Shown in pieces: positions 1 to 8,355 of a stretch of DNA of 42,519 bases (its first letter is position 1; each line of letters begins with the position of its first letter). Source of the DNA: Pontiellaceae bacterium B12219 (GTDB lineage: Bacteria; Verrucomicrobiota; Kiritimatiellia; Kiritimatiellales; Pontiellaceae); contig JARNMJ010000037.1 in assembly GCA_029432795.1 (NCBI GenBank), positions 1 through 42,519 of the forward strand, written 5' to 3'. The notes below the pieces were generated by a model. That model was not told the DNA's origin, did not search any database, and worked only from the letters and a program-made list of their open reading frames with translations. Made by a program: the position numbers and the translations under genes.

Positions 1-72
1 ACCTCAAAGCAACCGGGCAGTCTTGAGTTGATTTAGCGAAAGAATTATATGCCATCCGGTTGACATCCCCCA

Positions 73-177
73 TAGAAGGGCTGAAATGGCTGAGGAACGA
101 TGCCTTTCAGCCGATCGGCGGGCAGAGATTACTCGTATTCCTCGTAATCACATTCCTCAATCGTGCTCGCCCTACAA
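73..177 (+). repeat. dispersed TTGTAGGG/CCCTACAA repeat, copy 1
   Basis: The segment starts near AGAAGGG and ends in CGCCCTACAA. It contains a hairpin of the form GGCTG..AGG..CCT..CAGCC. Its first ~46 bases match, in reverse complement, the start of the segment at 17955-18038 with only scattered substitutions, and both copies end in CGCCCTACAA. The interiors differ in length (105 versus 84 bases). No convincing protein is encoded here. It is probably a MITE- or REP-like element. Confidence 0.6.
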
Positions 178-257
178 AAACAAAAACGACATTTCATTCG
201 CGAAACGCTCTATCCCGGATGATTTTGTCCATATGATTCCTCATCGAAAGGTATATC

Positions 258-305
258 GTCCCGCCTTCAGGCGGCCATACCGGAGGAGCCGCCTAAAGGC
301 GGGAC
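258..305. repeat. 17-base inverted repeat, each arm itself palindromic
   Basis: The arms GTCCCGCCTTCAGGCGG (258-274) and CCGCCTAAAGGCGGGAC (289-305) are complementary except for one base and enclose a 14-base loop. Each arm can also fold on itself (CCGCCT..AGGCGG). It lies about 80 bases upstream of holA. It could be a terminator of an upstream gene or a small transposable repeat. There is no T-run after it, so the repeat reading is preferred. Confidence 0.6.
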
Positions 306-354
306 TACGAGCTTTTCGTGTTTTCAGTTTCAAAGGCTGAGATTAAATCATATC

Positions 355-369
355 TTCCAAGGATTGGAA
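355..369. repeat. TTCCA-N5-TGGAA palindrome (holA leader)
   Basis: An exact copy of the window-wide palindrome (N5 = AGGAT) whose right half runs into the purine-rich ribosome-binding region of holA. Confidence 0.85.
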
Positions 370-382
370 GAGGAACAAGTGC

Positions 383-1483
383 ATGGCGGATAACGTATAT
401 TTTTATTGTGGGAACGATGAATACCTGGTGGGGCTGAATGCCCGCAAGAAGGTGGATCAGCTTTGCCCGGAAGCGGAGCGGTCGCTCTCGCTGGAAATCA
501 TCGATGGCGGGGCCTCCAAAATCGAGGAGGCCGTTGCGGCGATTGATCAGTGTGTGGCGGGGTTCCGGACGCTGGGTTTGTTTGGCGGAAAAAAGGTGGT
601 TTGGTTTCGGGAAGTCTCCTTTTTCAAGAATGCTGTTATTATGGGCAACGTGGATGTGAAGCGTTTGCTGGGCGAACTTTCAAAAGATTTGAAGGCGGGA
701 TTGGCTGAGGATCAGTATCTGGTGGTTTCGGCTCCGGGCATTGATAAACGTTCTGCTTTTTATAAATCCCTGAAGGGGGTAACCGAGATTCAGGAATACA
801 ATATTCCTGAACGCGACTACGAAGCCCGGCCGGTGGCGCTGAAGCGGGCCATTTCATTGTTCAAACGCGAAGGCCTTTCCATTGATTCCAATGCGGCCGA
901 TCTCTTTATTGACCGAACGGGATTTGAAACCCGCCAGATTATGAACGAAGTGGAAAAGCTGGTGCTGTTTAAGGGGGAAGATAAAAAAATTGTGCTGGCT
1001 GATGTGCAGTTGATGACCTCGATTTCGGGCGAAGCGGTGGCCTGGGATTTCACCGATGCGATTGCGGAACGAAAGCTGGGTGATGCCATTCGTATTTTCC
1101 GGCAGCTGCTGTTTCAGAAGCAGACGGCGATCGGGCTGATTATTCAGGTTGAAAGCCTGTTTCAGAATCTGCTGCGGTTTCGGGAATATATGGAAGCGGG
1201 CTGGCTGCGGATGAATGGAAACCGGATTCAATGGAGTTCGGAGCAGGAGATTGATGACTATTTTTCGGCGATGTCGGACGATCCGCGTAAGATGCATTGG
1301 TTTCGGGCTTCGAAATTTGCGAATCAGGCTGCGCCTTATTCTGTTGCCCGGCTGGCGGCGAGTAAGCGGCTGGTGGTGGATACGCACGAACGTATGCTTT
1401 CCGGCGGTTCCATTCCGCATGAGCTGATGTTCGAAACGCTGCTCGCCAAACTCTGCGCTCCGGCCGCGCGTCGCCGGGCTTAG
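383..1483 (+). CDS. holA: DNA polymerase III subunit delta (clamp loader)
   Basis: The 366-residue product matches the HolA/delta family in length and layout. It has an N-terminal YFYCGNDEYL segment, a middle region with IPERDYEARP and LFIDRTGFETRQIMNEVEKL (the delta AAA+ region), and a C-terminal helical part with LFQKQTAIGLIIQVES. Delta opens the sliding clamp within the replicative clamp-loader complex in the cytoplasm. The ATG follows a GAAGAGGA ribosome-binding site overlapping a palindromic repeat. It is followed by a convergent terminator, so it is transcribed alone or with genes left of the window. Weak sequence conservation is normal for delta; I rely on the overall pattern. Confidence 0.85.
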   Translation: MADNVYFYCGNDEYLVGLNARKKVDQLCPEAERSLSLEIIDGGASKIEEAVAAIDQCVAGFRTLGLFGGKKVVWFREVSFFKNAVIMGNVDVKRLLGELSKDLKAGLAEDQYLVVSAPGIDKRSAFYKSLKGVTEIQEYNIPERDYEARPVALKRAISLFKREGLSIDSNAADLFIDRTGFETRQIMNEVEKLVLFKGEDKKIVLADVQLMTSISGEAVAWDFTDAIAERKLGDAIRIFRQLLFQKQTAIGLIIQVESLFQNLLRFREYMEAGWLRMNGNRIQWSSEQEIDDYFSAMSDDPRKMHWFRASKFANQAAPYSVARLAASKRLVVDTHERMLSGGSIPHELMFETLLAKLCAPAARRRA

Positions 1484-1569
1484 GTTTTCCAAATTTGGGG
1501 CAGGGCCGGTTCGACGAACCTGCTGATCGGCTTTCGTCGAAAGCGCCCTGCCGATTGCTATAGAAACAA

Positions 1570-1597
1570 AAAAGCCGCGGGTTGAACCGCGGCTTTT
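1570..1597. terminator. bidirectional rho-independent terminator
   Basis: A perfect 11-base stem (AAAAGCCGCGG / CCGCGGCTTTT) with a six-base loop lies between convergent holA and the VNY-repeat gene. A-tract and T-tract flanks allow it to work on both strands. Confidence 0.85.
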
Positions 1598-1618
1598 ATC
1601 AATCAAATGTAGCTCAGC

Positions 1619-2182
1619 TTATTTGTCGCCGAAGCTCCAGTTGACAATCACGAAACCTTTAGCTAGGTCATTCGGGAAGTCGCTGAACCAGTTGTTGTCA
1701 GCCATGATGTTGACGAGGCCGAGCTGGAACAGGTTGTGCGTGGTTTCAGCATAGTTCACGAGGCCCCACTGGAAGCCGCCGTCTACTTTGGTTGCAATGT
1801 TGGCTACGCCCCACTGCACACCGGTCAGGTTGCCGGCGATATTAACCGCTCCCAACTGTGCTCCAACAAAGTCGCCAGAAGCATAGTTAACAATACCCCA
1901 GGATAAGCCGGTGAAGTTTTCAGCATAGTTGTAAATGGTCGGAAGGAATACGAACCATTTAACACCCACGCTGTCGCCGGTTGATCCGTTGACAAAACCC
2001 AGCTGCCACTGGAATTTTGAACTTGGGTTTTCGTTCCAGACACCAAGTGAAGCTCCTGTGATATTTGTATCGCGATCCTGGATCGCAATATCAGGAGTTA
2101 GTGAAAGCTGGAAACCAGCATCCTTAGCGTAGGATCCTACTGCGGTGGCTGCGACTAATGCGGCAATCATTAATTTTTTCAT
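1619..2182 (-). CDS. secreted VNY-repeat (LA_2272-like) surface protein
   Basis: The 187-residue product begins MKKLMIAALVAATAVGSYA, a clear Sec signal peptide. The mature part carries repeats of the type G-x-x-x-G-x-V-N-Y/I: SWGIVNYASGDF, QLGAVNIAGNL, QWGVANIATKV, QWGLVNYAETT and QLGLVNIMADN. This pattern is typical of LA_2272-type surface repeat proteins, which are predicted to form small outer-membrane beta structures. Their biochemical role is unknown. The start at 2182 is chosen because AAGGAGA lies 8-14 bases upstream and the signal peptide begins there; the frame stays open further upstream. It is transcribed alone, convergent with holA and divergent from yggS. Confidence 0.75.
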   Translation of the reverse strand: MKKLMIAALVAATAVGSYAKDAGFQLSLTPDIAIQDRDTNITGASLGVWNENPSSKFQWQLGFVNGSTGDSVGVKWFVFLPTIYNYAENFTGLSWGIVNYASGDFVGAQLGAVNIAGNLTGVQWGVANIATKVDGGFQWGLVNYAETTHNLFQLGLVNIMADNNWFSDFPNDLAKGFVIVNWSFGDK

Positions 2183-2454
2183 ACACTCTTCTCCTTGGTT
2201 ATGGTGTGTAATGAACTTAGGAGACATATTAGGTACTACTTTTCGGCAAGACAACTCAAAATATGCTAAGAAATCAAGGGTTTTGATTCGTTGTAATGTA
2301 TGGAAATCAGTTGCAAGCACTTGCGGAAGACGGTTTCCGGAAAGGACTTTTTCAGCAGGGTCTGTCAGGAGTTTGAACGCTTTCATTCTTTAACCTTAAG
2401 CGGAATGCGGGTATGTCTTCAGACCGTGCAATAACCCAGAGAAGAAGCGAAATA

Positions 2455-3129
2455 ATGAGTACTATTTTTTCAGAACGATTGGACGCTGTGGAACGGCGTA
2501 TTGCTGTGGCGTGTGAAAAGGCCGGCCGCGAACGTAACAGCGTTACCTTACTGGCGGTATCAAAAACCAAGCCGCCGGAAGCAGTGCGTGAAGCCGTTGA
2601 TTGCGGGCTTCGGCTCTTTGGTGAAAACAAGGTGCAGGAAACGCAGTCGAAAGTTTCCATGTGTCCGGCAGGACTGGAGTGGCATTTGATCGGGCATCTG
2701 CAAAGCAACAAAGCCAAGATTGCCGCCAACCTGTTTCAGATGGTCCATACGGTCGATTCGCTTAAAATTCTCCAGGCATTGGAAAAGCATGCCCATTCAA
2801 CGCTGCCCGTTTTACTGCAGGTCAATATCGCGGGTGAAGCCGGAAAGTATGGGATGAAACCGGAAGAGGTGGCCGGCGTTATTGAAGCGGCAAACACGAT
2901 GAGCAAGTGCGAGGTACACGGGCTGATGGTCATTCCGCCGTTTTCGCCCGATCCGGAAAAAACGCGGATTCATTTTTCCAACCTTCGGAAGCTGCGCGAT
3001 CAGCTGCAGGACGAAACCGGAACGCCGTTGCCGGAACTTTCGATGGGTATGTCGCACGACTTGGAAGTGGCCATTGAAGAGGGCAGCACCTGGGTGCGGA
3101 TCGGAACGGATTTATTTGGAAAAAGATAG
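2455..3129 (+). CDS. yggS: YggS-family pyridoxal phosphate homeostasis protein
   Basis: The 224-residue single-domain alanine-racemase-like barrel contains LLAVSKTKP, with the PLP-binding lysine at residue 37 (36 in E. coli YggS), then FGENKVQE, WHLIGHLQSNKAK, VHTVDS, VNIAGEAGKYG, GLMVIPP and SMGMSHDLEVAIEEGSTWVRIGTDLFG. These are the family blocks in order. The protein binds PLP and buffers its free pool. It sits 63 bases upstream of proC, a common bacterial pairing. An in-frame ATG at 2413 also exists, but family alignment favours 2455. Confidence 0.93.
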   Translation: MSTIFSERLDAVERRIAVACEKAGRERNSVTLLAVSKTKPPEAVREAVDCGLRLFGENKVQETQSKVSMCPAGLEWHLIGHLQSNKAKIAANLFQMVHTVDSLKILQALEKHAHSTLPVLLQVNIAGEAGKYGMKPEEVAGVIEAANTMSKCEVHGLMVIPPFSPDPEKTRIHFSNLRKLRDQLQDETGTPLPELSMGMSHDLEVAIEEGSTWVRIGTDLFGKR

Positions 3130-3192
3130 GCATTAGGCAATTGGCACGAGTGAACTGAAAACTTAACACCTAACCATTTAAGGCTGACTATT

Positions 3193-3990
3193 ATGAAAAT
3201 TACATTTATCGGAGCGGGCAACATGGCAGAGGCCATCATTGCCGGGATTGTTGGAAACGAAGTTGTTTCTGTTGATGATGTCTGCGTAAGCGATATTTCT
3301 GAAGAACGCCTTGAGCACTTTGAATCGGGATTCGGGATACAGACTTCCACAAGCAATGCCTCCGCTGTTGCGGGGGCCGATGTGGTTGTTCTGTCGGTCA
3401 AGCCGCAGGTGTTTCCATCGGTTTGGCCCGAAATTGAAGCGGCACTCAAGCCCGAAGCGCTCGTGGTCAGCATTATGGCCGGAATTCCATCGGCGAAAAT
3501 TGCCGGGGATAAACCGATTCGCGTGGTGCGGGTGATGCCCAACACGCCGTCGCTCGTCGGCATAGGAGCTGCGGGAATTGCCGCCGGAGAATACGCCACG
3601 GAACATGATGTTCAGATTGCCTGCAGTCTGCTCGGAGCGGTCGGCGTGGCGAAGATTGTGACGGAAGAGGAGATTGATGCGGTAACGGCGCTCAGCGGCT
3701 CCGGCCCGGCGTACGTTTTTTATCTGCTTGAAAGCATGCTCGAAGCAGCTGACCAGATGGGCCTTGAAGCGGGGGTTTCCCGCGAACTGGCTCTGGCCAC
3801 GGTGGTCGGTGCGGCGAGTCTGATGCAGGCCACCGGCGAGTCTGCCGCGGAGCTGCGCGCCAAGGTCACCTCCAAAGGCGGAACCACCCATGCGGCCATC
3901 TCCTCGCTTGAAGAAAGCGGGGTTAAAGCCTCCATCATTGCGGCCCTGAAAGCTGCTCAAGCAAGGTCAATTGAACTGGCGAATGGCTAA
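3193..3990 (+). CDS. proC: pyrroline-5-carboxylate reductase
   Basis: The 265-residue product has the N-terminal dinucleotide-binding motif FIGAGNMAEAI, the RVMPNTPSLVGIGAAG block, and the P5CR signature SGSGPAYVFYLLE at about 168-180, followed by LRAKVTSKGGTTHAAI. It catalyses NAD(P)H-dependent reduction of pyrroline-5-carboxylate to proline, the last step of proline synthesis. Length is normal. It follows yggS and its stop overlaps the start of the next gene by 8 bases, so the three are probably one transcript. Confidence 0.96.
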   Translation: MKITFIGAGNMAEAIIAGIVGNEVVSVDDVCVSDISEERLEHFESGFGIQTSTSNASAVAGADVVVLSVKPQVFPSVWPEIEAALKPEALVVSIMAGIPSAKIAGDKPIRVVRVMPNTPSLVGIGAAGIAAGEYATEHDVQIACSLLGAVGVAKIVTEEEIDAVTALSGSGPAYVFYLLESMLEAADQMGLEAGVSRELALATVVGAASLMQATGESAAELRAKVTSKGGTTHAAISSLEESGVKASIIAALKAAQARSIELANG

Positions 3991-4807
3991 GAAATCATCC
4001 GCGCCGAAAAAAAGCCTATGGCAGCGCTGGAAGCGCAATGCCATTACCACCCTGATTGTGTTGCTCATCATCTACATCGGAGGGCATGTGCTGTCGCGGC
4101 TGGAGGGAACGCGGCAGGCGGTTGCGGATAAACTTTCCAATGGAATGCGACAGCAGATTTCCATTGAGAAGTGCAGCATGACCCTGCTGATGGGCCTGCA
4201 TATCGAAGGCCTGCGTTTCCAGGGGGTGGAAATGCCCGATGTGAAAATGTCGTTCAATTGGCTTTCGTTTCTTTCGAAAGAAGCCCCTTTCATCAAAGAG
4301 CTTCGAATCAAAGAAATGGAAATTCAATTTCGCCGAATTCCTGCGACAGGGAATTGGGAGCCGTTGGTTCTGCATGGGGTCGGAAGCCGACTGGGCGCGG
4401 TGCTCGGGCTTAATCCCTCAAAGATGGGCGAAGGCGAGTCGCTGCCAACATTTCCAGCCTGGGTGATTAATGCAAAAACGCTGCTGCAGCTCGAACGCGC
4501 GAAAGTGGTTTGGAAGGATGGAACCGGGAAGGAGATTGCTTACATCACTGAAGTTGATCTCCGCCTTAAGTCGGGGGGCTTCGTTAAACGAAAGGTTATA
4601 CAGACGATCCTGAAATGCGGGCATATGAAGCTGGCTTCCGGCCGCGCTCTTCGTGAATTCAAACTTGAGGCTTTTTGTATTCAAGGTTCGCCGATTGTGA
4701 TTGTGCTGGATATGGCCGACAGCGATGGGCAATACGATGAGTTTGCCAGTGCCACATTATGGGAAGATTTGAATCTCCATTTAAATGCGCTTTCCAAGGT
4801 GCAGTAA
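3983..4807 (+). CDS. AsmA-like single-pass membrane protein (hypothetical)
   Basis: The 274-residue product has a basic N-terminus (KKSSAPKKSLWQRWKR), one membrane segment (AITTLIVLLIIYIGGHVL), and a soluble beta-rich region with LLMGLHIEGLRFQGVEMPDV, NWLSFLSKEAPFIKELRIKEMEI. This pattern resembles the N-terminal part of AsmA/YhdP-type envelope proteins, but it is short and I cannot assign it firmly. ATG 3983 is preferred over TTG 3971. It overlaps proC by 8 bases, so translation is probably coupled. Function is unknown; a role in envelope assembly is only suggested by the fold resemblance. Confidence 0.7.
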   Translation: MAKKSSAPKKSLWQRWKRNAITTLIVLLIIYIGGHVLSRLEGTRQAVADKLSNGMRQQISIEKCSMTLLMGLHIEGLRFQGVEMPDVKMSFNWLSFLSKEAPFIKELRIKEMEIQFRRIPATGNWEPLVLHGVGSRLGAVLGLNPSKMGEGESLPTFPAWVINAKTLLQLERAKVVWKDGTGKEIAYITEVDLRLKSGGFVKRKVIQTILKCGHMKLASGRALREFKLEAFCIQGSPIVIVLDMADSDGQYDEFASATLWEDLNLHLNALSKVQ

Positions 4808-4906
4808 TTTGGTGCAGTACGGCTGGATATGATTTAACCTCTTTTTTCTTTTTAAAGCGGTCTGTCAGTTGCAAGCTTTCCAGTTCCTGAAAAAAGGACC
4901 AATGCA

Positions 4907-6307
4907 TTGAAAACGGAACGAATTATAGCACTGGATATTGGAGCAGACGGCGTCCGCATGGCGGTGCTGGATCGGACTGCATCCGGCGTTGTGCATTCGG
5001 CTGATTCCGGATATTGCGAATATGTTTCGGGGCTTCCGGCTGAACTTCCGCGTGAAGCGGTTGTTGCGATGACCTTGAAGCAATTGCTGGAAGGGCGTTC
5101 GCTTAACTCCAGACGGGTGCATCTTTCGGTCGATGGTCAGTCGGTTTTTTCGCGGATCGTAAAACTTCCAATGGTTGGAAAGGATCAGCTGCAGAAAACA
5201 ATCCGGCATGAAGCCGTGCAGCATATCCCTTTTCCGATTGATGAGGTGGTGTGGGACGCTCATGTGTTTGATGAGAATGCGGATGAGCCGGACGTTTTAT
5301 TGGTGGCGGTTAAAGCCGACGTGATTGAAGGGCTGGTTCATTCGGTTACAGCAAATGGACTGAGCGTTGAGCATATTTCCGTGGCTCCGGTGGCGCTGGC
5401 GAATGCGGTTCGTTCTTCCGAGAAAACGGATGAGCCGCTGTTGGTTGTTGATGTGGGCCGTGCAGGATCGAACCTGGTGTTTCTGGATGGGAATCGGATT
5501 TTTTTCAGGACGTTGCCCGTTGGTGGAAATCAGCTGGATCGACTGGTGCAGGAAATCGAGCGTTCGATTACCTTCTACAAGGGGCAGCAGCAGGGTAATC
5601 CGCCTCGCCGAATCAGTGTTTGCGGGGGGGCTGAAGCGGTGGAGTTGCTGCAGGCGCATTTGTCGGTTCCGGTTGTTCCGAGTTTGATTGAACCGGGTTC
5701 AGCCGTTTGCATGGGGCTTGCGGTTGCACAATCCGTATCGATCGATCTGATTCCGGAATCGCTGCAACGTCAGCGGGATCTGCAGAAGCGCCAGCCGGTA
5801 TGGCTGGCCTGCATGACTGTTCTCATGGTAATTGGTGCGGTTTGGATTTATAATCTCAACGTGCGGACAAAAGCGGCGGAGCATTCAGCTGGCGCAGCAG
5901 CGGAGAACGTTGAGGCGCTGCGTACAGTTGAGCGGCAGATGCTGCCGCTGGAGGATCAGATTGCGCTGCTGGTTCGTACGTCGGATGTATATGCCACAGC
6001 GCTGAAGCAGCGTACATTCTGGTTGGAAACCCTGTCGGAAATCAGTCGATTGCTGCCGGATGGAATGTTTCTGCTGGCCAGTGAACCGATTCATTCAATG
6101 GAGCAGCTGACCGGCGTGCGTATTTCTGTGGTCAGCTATCTGGATAAAGAGGCCGAAGGGCAGGATGTGGTTAAGCAATTGCGTGATACGCTTCGGAACA
6201 GTCATCGTTTTGATGAAAAGACCCGGGTGTTCAGTCGCCCTTCGAAAAAGAAATTTGCTCGGGAATTCGTATTGGATGTTTCTTTTGCGGAGGGGGCGGA
6301 ATGGTAA
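4907..6307 (+). CDS. PilM-PilN-like pilus platform protein (Amuc_1101-like)
   Basis: The 466-residue protein has an FtsA/PilM-type ATPase fold: IIALDIGADGVRMAVLD (phosphate 1), LLVVDVGRAGSNLVFLDG (phosphate 2) and ISVCGGAEAVELL (adenosine loop), covering about 1-280. A membrane segment follows at about 298-317 (VWLACMTVLMVIGAVWIYNL), then a PilN-like periplasmic coiled/ferredoxin-like part. In type IV pili PilM is cytoplasmic and PilN is a separate bitopic protein, so this is a PilM-PilN fusion as in Verrucomicrobia. The start is TTG 4907, after AAGGA; the nearby ATG runs into a stop. It overlaps the next gene by 7 bases. Confidence 0.8.
   Translation: MKTERIIALDIGADGVRMAVLDRTASGVVHSADSGYCEYVSGLPAELPREAVVAMTLKQLLEGRSLNSRRVHLSVDGQSVFSRIVKLPMVGKDQLQKTIRHEAVQHIPFPIDEVVWDAHVFDENADEPDVLLVAVKADVIEGLVHSVTANGLSVEHISVAPVALANAVRSSEKTDEPLLVVDVGRAGSNLVFLDGNRIFFRTLPVGGNQLDRLVQEIERSITFYKGQQQGNPPRRISVCGGAEAVELLQAHLSVPVVPSLIEPGSAVCMGLAVAQSVSIDLIPESLQRQRDLQKRQPVWLACMTVLMVIGAVWIYNLNVRTKAAEHSAGAAAENVEALRTVERQMLPLEDQIALLVRTSDVYATALKQRTFWLETLSEISRLLPDGMFLLASEPIHSMEQLTGVRISVVSYLDKEAEGQDVVKQLRDTLRNSHRFDEKTRVFSRPSKKKFAREFVLDVSFAEGAEW
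5166..5180. repeat. TTCCA-N5-TGGAA palindrome inside pilM-like gene
   Basis: An exact copy (N5 = ATGGT) within the coding sequence, read as L-P-M-V-G-K. Confidence 0.85.
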
Positions 6308-7275
6308 ACCTTCGCATAAATCGGATGCATCTGGCCGTCTGGGTTTTCTGTGGATTGGTTCTGCTGGCAGAGTGTGTTGTGCTGCTGGTTGGCGGCGTGA
6401 AAATGACGAGTGCAAAAAAGGCACTTATCCACGAGCAGCAAAAGCTTTCGCGGTTGTTAAACCGGAGTCCGTATCCCTCGGAAAAAAATGTCCAGATTCT
6501 GGAGTGTAATCTGGATGAACTGAATTACCGGATTGGTGAACTGGCAGCTGAATTGAGTCGTGATCCTTTTCCGATGGAGTCCGTGGAGGCTGCTGAATTC
6601 TCTGCCCGTGCTCAGGGTGTGATTGAACGCTTCCGTCAGCGGGCAGAGCGCGCGGGTATGCAGTTGCCGGAGTCGCTGGAAGCGGGCTTTGCTCAATATG
6701 CGAGCGGTGGTGCTGTACCGGAGCCGGAGCATGTTCCGCGTCTTTCCCGCCAGCTGTATTCGGTGGAACGGGTGGCCAATGTGCTGGTTCAAAGCGGTGT
6801 AACCTCGATTGACAGTTTGTCCCGGGAGGACTTTGAAAATCGGGACGAAGCAGAACCGATGCGCAGGCGTCGGCCCGGCGGTGATGCGGCAGCTGCGAGG
6901 AAAGAAAAACCGCGACCGCTTATGGCTTCAGAGGTTGGAAAGGATCAGCTGTATTTTATCGAGCGCATCGGGGTTTCATTTACGGCAAGAGAAGCTGAAG
7001 TCTGGCGTGTGCTGGACCTGTTTGCTTCGGACGATCACTTTATGGTGGTGTCGGAGTTTTCCCATCAAACGGCGAACGATATTCTTGCGTATAATCCGGA
7101 TGCACTGAAAAACGGGAATGCCACGGATGATGAAACGCTGCGGTACCTGGCAGAAGGAATACTGGTGGGCGAAAAAGCTCTGTCGCGTCCGGAGCGGATT
7201 ATTTCGGGTGATGAGCTTGTTGAAGTCCGGATGACCATCGATGTGTATAACTTTGATCCGAAGGTGGTGCAGTAA
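6301..7275 (+). CDS. Amuc_1100-like (PilO-like) pilus protein
   Basis: The 324-residue bitopic protein has an N-terminal membrane segment (MHLAVWVFCGLVLLAECVVLLVGG, about 9-33), then a coiled coil (SAKKALIHEQQKLSRLL) and a periplasmic domain. Position and topology match PilO and the Amuc_1100 family of Akkermansia, whose protein is surface-exposed and immunologically active. The assignment rests on order (PilM-like, this gene, TSP3 protein, secretin) plus topology, because sequence similarity in this family is low. It starts 7 bases inside the PilM-like gene and ends in TAATG, shared with the next gene. Confidence 0.72.
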   Translation: MVNLRINRMHLAVWVFCGLVLLAECVVLLVGGVKMTSAKKALIHEQQKLSRLLNRSPYPSEKNVQILECNLDELNYRIGELAAELSRDPFPMESVEAAEFSARAQGVIERFRQRAERAGMQLPESLEAGFAQYASGGAVPEPEHVPRLSRQLYSVERVANVLVQSGVTSIDSLSREDFENRDEAEPMRRRRPGGDAAAARKEKPRPLMASEVGKDQLYFIERIGVSFTAREAEVWRVLDLFASDDHFMVVSEFSHQTANDILAYNPDALKNGNATDDETLRYLAEGILVGEKALSRPERIISGDELVEVRMTIDVYNFDPKVVQ

Positions 7276-8234
7276 TGAGCGCATTCGGAACCGGAAAAAT
7301 CCGCCCGGAGTTTTTTGCGTTGGCTGTTCTGATTGCAGTCTTGCTGATTTCAATCGCGATGACCGTTTCAGTGTTGCGTGCCGAGCAGGGAATGCCCCGG
7401 TCCGCGACTGCCGCGAACGAAGCCGAGCCCATGAATTTCCAGCGGTTGGAAAATCTATCAAAGCAGGCCGCCGATCCGGTGGTTTCAAATCCTGATCTGC
7501 ATGATCTTTTAGTAGGAGAACTTCGTGTGATCGCCATTGGCAGTGCCTATCCGATTCCATACGAGGCGGAGGTTTGTCCTTTTTCAAATATTGAGCAGCC
7601 TGCCATGAATCAGCTGGACCGCGATGGGGATGGGATTACGGATGATTGGGAGCTCGCCTACAGTTTTGACAAATACGATGCTGCCGATGCAGCGCTGGAT
7701 TCCGATGGCGATGGCTTTACCAATCTGGAAGAGTTTATCGCTAAAACCGATCCGCGGGCAGTCAGTTCTCACCCGCCCTTTGCAGAAAAACTTCGATTTA
7801 TTGCACGCATGGATATTTCTTTTTTTCTGGTCTTTCAGGGATTCACCGAGCTTTCGGACGGCAGGGTTGTTTTTCAGCTTAATAATCCGGCTACAGGTAA
7901 GTCTCATTTTGTTGAAGTGGGGGAGAGTGTGGAAAATGTTGTTATTCAACGCTTTGAGAATTCTGAAAATGGAAGGCCGGCACGCCTCTTTGTGGAGCGG
8001 GACGGTGTGGAAATCGAATTAGTGCGCGGTGAAACTGCGCTTGATCCAGAAAGTAAAGCTGAGTTGATTAATATACTTGATCGATCCCCGATAATAGTTA
8101 CTATGGGCGCGTTATTATCTTTGCATAGTGATGAGTACACGGTTCTGGGTGTGCACGCAGATAGGGTGATCCTAAAGGACATGCGGACCGGAAAAGTTTA
8201 CGATATTGTCGGTTTAGCCGATGGAGAACGGTAA
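7275..8234 (+). CDS. Amuc_1099-like pilus-system protein with calcium-type repeats
   Basis: The 319-residue product has an N-terminal membrane segment (FFALAVLIAVLLISIAMTVSVL). It has two thrombospondin type-3/EF-like acidic loops: DRDGDGITDDWE near 115-126 and DSDGDGFTNLEEF near 135-147, which normally bind calcium. A C-terminal region with repeated short beta segments (VVFQLNNPATGKSHFVEVGE, EYTVLGVHADRVILKD) resembles PilP-type pilotin domains. Between the PilO-like protein and the secretin it fits the PilP position, linking the inner-membrane platform to the secretin. Its ATG overlaps the previous stop by one base. A palindromic repeat lies in the coding sequence at 7437. Confidence 0.68.
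   Translation: MSAFGTGKIRPEFFALAVLIAVLLISIAMTVSVLRAEQGMPRSATAANEAEPMNFQRLENLSKQAADPVVSNPDLHDLLVGELRVIAIGSAYPIPYEAEVCPFSNIEQPAMNQLDRDGDGITDDWELAYSFDKYDAADAALDSDGDGFTNLEEFIAKTDPRAVSSHPPFAEKLRFIARMDISFFLVFQGFTELSDGRVVFQLNNPATGKSHFVEVGESVENVVIQRFENSENGRPARLFVERDGVEIELVRGETALDPESKAELINILDRSPIIVTMGALLSLHSDEYTVLGVHADRVILKDMRTGKVYDIVGLADGER
7437..7451. repeat. TTCCA-N5-TGGAA palindrome
   Basis: An exact copy (N5 = GCGGT) inside the Amuc_1099-like gene, read as F-Q-R-L-E. Confidence 0.85.
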
Positions 8235-8355
8235 GTTGTTTTCCGGAGGATTTATACTATAGGGTGATTGTTGTTGGTGAATGCCTGTTCGTGGACCCTG
8301 GTGAACGCACGAGTTAAATGGCATTTTAAATATGAGAAGTAGAGGGGAAGGAAAA

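Noticed and set aside
86-340. An 84-codon open frame at the window start
   Set aside because: It spans two repeat elements and encodes a basic low-complexity peptide with no ribosome-binding site.
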